7,484 nt of DNA. It comes from an uncultured Coriobacteriaceae bacterium (GTDB lineage Bacteria > Actinomycetota > Coriobacteriia > Coriobacteriales > Eggerthellaceae). Position 1 is the stretch's first letter; each line of letters opens with the position of its first letter. Below are positions 5,755-7,484 of the stretch, in pieces. Location of the stretch: contig CAMORQ010000084.1 of NCBI GenBank assembly GCA_946623915.1, positions 1-7,484 on the forward strand. The letters are read 5' to 3'. The translations under genes were made by a program, and so were the position numbers. The notes under the pieces were generated by a model. That model was given only the letters and a program-made list of their open reading frames with translations, had not been told where the DNA came from and did not search any database.

Positions 5755-6174
5755 TTAGAGCTGCGAAGCACAGACCGCCAAAAGGCGGCTGCTAGGGTAA
5801 GAGGGAAAACGCCCCAAACAACCGGCTTCAGATTCGGGAACGTCGGTAGGGAGATGGTAGATACGCAAACGCTGGCAGGAGCACTCATGCAAACCGCCAT
5901 ACAACGCCATGCACAAATCCTGCCAATTGTGCGCGGCGCAGACCAGCCCGGAGACACGCCCGCTCGGCACACGCAATACTTCAAAGGGTTTCGCTTGGCG
6001 GGCGCCCGTCAGGAGCTTTTCCGACAGGCGCCTTCCACGCACCAGTCCGATCGAACAACGAGCAATACCCGCATATTGACGCCAATTAAGCCCGTCGGCT
6101 TGTCCACGCAGCCAACGACGGCCTTCGATGGCTATCAACGAGCAATCTACCAGGCATTTCGCTTGTACATCAGA
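5755..6174 (-). pseudogene. Open frame of unknown identity, possibly a gene remnant
   Basis: An uninterrupted minus-strand frame of about 139 codons. It has no ATG start; the first in-frame candidates are CTG at 6153 and TTG at 6138, neither with a good Shine-Dalgarno. Codon choice (CGT, GAA, CTG, GCC) looks more like a real gene than the Ala/Arg/Gly frames in the repeat blocks. The protein has six Cys in its middle and end and stretches such as PSGRVSGLVCAAHNWQDLC, which read like a folded domain, but I do not recognise the family. A plus-strand frame also covers this stretch (5737-6228) and looks less gene-like. It may be a 5'-truncated gene left when the region was rearranged, or non-coding. 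A CCGCC/GGCGG mini-hairpin lies at about 5772-5785. Confidence 0.3.
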
Positions 6175-6215
6175 CTATCTAAGAGTTTTTTACTGAAGCT
6201 GCTTGTGTGCTTTCC

Positions 6216-6284
6216 GGGACATTTCTGATGTGTTTATTGACACATTTCTGGGGACTGGGACGACACATTTCCGGGTACTCGGTC
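6216..6284. repeat. Three 23-bp-phased direct repeats, insertion-sequence-end-like
   Basis: ACATTTCTG at 6219, ACATTTCTG at 6242 and ACATTTCCG at 6265 are spaced by exactly 23 bp. The second and third copies are extended to GACACATTTCYGGG. Read on the minus strand they give repeated AGAAATGTGTC motifs. Repeated motifs of this kind are known as transposase-binding sites in the ends of IS21-type elements. No IS21 transposase is visible here, so this would be a leftover end. They could also be operators for the gene starting at 6301. Confidence 0.5.
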
Positions 6285-6300
6285 TGCTACATTGATTTGT

Positions 6301-7260
6301 ATGAAAGTTTTTATCAGCCACCAATCCGCCTATGCTTACTGGGACCAGGCAAGCTGGTTCCAACGTGCGCTCGGGTTATCGCGCGTCAAACATGTCTCGA
6401 ACCTGGAATGCGGCAAAGACGCAATCGACATAGCGCTCAAGTTCGGCCTTGACGCCCCGCTGCACGTATTAGTACCCAATGCGAACCAACGTCGCACCCT
6501 CAAGCATGCACAAGGGCACGTCTGGAGTGGAGAGTTCCAATACGGCGACATGTGCACTGTCGACAATAGTATCTTGATTGCTTCGCCCGAATTCACGTTC
6601 TACCTTATTAGCAAGGGCATGACGCTGTCCGAATCTGCGCTGCTGGCCCTCGAAATGTGCGGCGGGTTTTCCACCCACTGGCCAAACGACGGCTACGTAA
6701 AACGTCCACCCCTGACAACAGTCGAAAAGCTACGTACGTGTTTCGCAAAGCATCGTGAGGGACGCACGCGTTCTCAGAGCACTTTGGCGCTTAATTGGAT
6801 TACCGATGGATCGATGTCCCCCATGGAAAGCAAGCTGCTGCTCGCGCTTTGCCTTCCTCCGCGCTACGGTGGTTTCGGAATCCCATTGCCGACAATGAAT
6901 CCGGAAATCAACTACAACGACATCGTTTCGAGCATGACGCATACCTCATTCTCCGAAGGTGACCTCGTCTGGGAAGACAGTCACCTCATTGTTGAATACA
7001 ACAGCAATGAAAGGCATACAGGCGGAGCAAGGATCGCGCAGGATGCGCGAAGGGCGAATGGTTTGAAATACGCTGGGTACAATGTCATTACCGTCACCAC
7101 AAACCAGATGAAATCCTTGGAGGACATCACTGTGCTTGCTCGGCAAATCTCCCGATTCCTTGGTAAAAGGTTCAAGCCCAAAACCCCTGCGCAACACAAA
7201 GCGCAGCTTAGCTTGTACAAAACACTGTTCCCCTGGTGGGATTACGTGGACTTCTACTAA
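6301..7260 (+). CDS. Orphan protein with C-terminal PD-(D/E)XK (Vsr/DUF559-like) nuclease domain
   Basis: A 319-residue cytosolic protein with no signal peptide or membrane helix. The N-terminal half (1-150) has no domain I can name. The C-terminal half has the layout of small endonuclease-fold domains: SPMESKLLLAL (173-183, with E176), a GGFG turn (190-193), GDLVWEDSHLIVEYN (220-234, with D221 and E232), H239, QDARRANGL (247-255) and GYNVITVTTNQ (259-269). Related proteins usually have E-x-D where this has E-Y-N, so activity is uncertain. I associate such proteins with many copies per Coriobacteriia genome, function unknown; roles in phage defence or toxin-antitoxin systems are guesses. The ATG at 6301 is preferred over TTG at 6292. 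No Shine-Dalgarno is visible, but TACATT at 6288-6293 would start RNA almost at the ATG, so it may be leaderless. It stands alone. Confidence 0.7.
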   Translation: MKVFISHQSAYAYWDQASWFQRALGLSRVKHVSNLECGKDAIDIALKFGLDAPLHVLVPNANQRRTLKHAQGHVWSGEFQYGDMCTVDNSILIASPEFTFYLISKGMTLSESALLALEMCGGFSTHWPNDGYVKRPPLTTVEKLRTCFAKHREGRTRSQSTLALNWITDGSMSPMESKLLLALCLPPRYGGFGIPLPTMNPEINYNDIVSSMTHTSFSEGDLVWEDSHLIVEYNSNERHTGGARIAQDARRANGLKYAGYNVITVTTNQMKSLEDITVLARQISRFLGKRFKPKTPAQHKAQLSLYKTLFPWWDYVDFY

Positions 7261-7391
7261 TTCAGCAATGTCGTGTGCCCAAGAAAGCGCATGTAGACTG
7301 TGCGTGTCCGAAGGCTACCGTGCCTGCAGCGCGTGCGGACATGGGAGCAAGGAGCTGCGGATCTGTGGAGCTGTGGGGCCAGTTGCTGCGG

Positions 7392-7475
7392 GGCGACCGC
7401 GAGCGTGCGAGGCGACCGCGAGCGTGCGGGGCGCCCCGGGCGCGGATGGCATAGCCGCTGCGGGCGCGGATGGCA
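7392..7475. repeat. GC-rich repeat block B, same family as block A
   Basis: Two 19-bp tandem units (7392-7410, 7411-7429) with core GACCGCGAGCGTGCG, followed by GCGCGGATGGCA at 7440-7451 and again at 7464-7475. The 24-bp stretch 7440-7463 matches 5397-5420 at 21 of 24 positions, and the 19-bp unit resembles 5343-5361. The 130 bp between the nuclease-like gene and this block (7261-7391) hold no gene and no clear terminator. The repeat may continue beyond the window. Confidence 0.75.
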
Positions 7476-7484
7476 CGCGGGCGG

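Noticed and set aside
5772..5785. CCGCC/GGCGG hairpin as an intrinsic terminator
   Set aside because: The stem is only 5 bp and neither strand has a following T-run.
6237..6242. Perfect TTGACA as a -35 for the nuclease-like gene
   Set aside because: It lies inside the 23-bp repeats and has no -10 at 16-18 bp.

Overview
The window looks like a chromosomal stretch from a high-GC actinobacterium, most likely of the class Coriobacteriia (Eggerthellaceae-like: Eggerthella, Slackia, Gordonibacter and relatives). The basis is the codon use, the NRAMP-related magnesium transporter type first characterised (from memory) in Eggerthella lenta, and an orphan nuclease-like protein of a style I associate with these genomes. 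The genus cannot be fixed from this sequence alone.

Left part (1-1880, all minus strand): biotin genes. A single-domain biotin protein ligase (birA, 3' end cut by the window edge) lies downstream of a small PQ-loop-like membrane protein. Upstream of both, across about 390 bp of GC-rich repeats, is bioY, the substrate-binding subunit of a biotin ECF transporter. Uptake and attachment of biotin therefore sit side by side.

Middle part (2006-about 5195, minus strand): a two-gene metal-transport operon. The promoter-proximal gene encodes a cytosolic sensor-like protein (PRC-barrel-like region, MgtE-N domain, two CBS domains, one C-terminal membrane anchor) with no MgtE channel. The second gene, 10 bp further on, encodes an NRAMP-family transporter whose metal-site motifs are changed (DPGN to DAGG, MPH to APW) in the manner of NRAMP-related Mg2+ transporters. 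A good promoter and a roughly 340-nt leader with several hairpins precede the operon. The inference is that the first protein senses Mg2+ and gates or stabilises the second. This is the most interesting system in the window.

Right part (about 5240-7484): an accessory-looking region. It holds GC-rich tandem repeats, a 193-bp element with 41-bp inverted arms, a minus-strand open frame that may be a gene remnant, three 23-bp-phased direct repeats resembling insertion-sequence ends, and one plus-strand gene for a 319-aa protein with a C-terminal PD-(D/E)XK-like nuclease domain. GC-rich repeats of the same family lie on both sides of this block.
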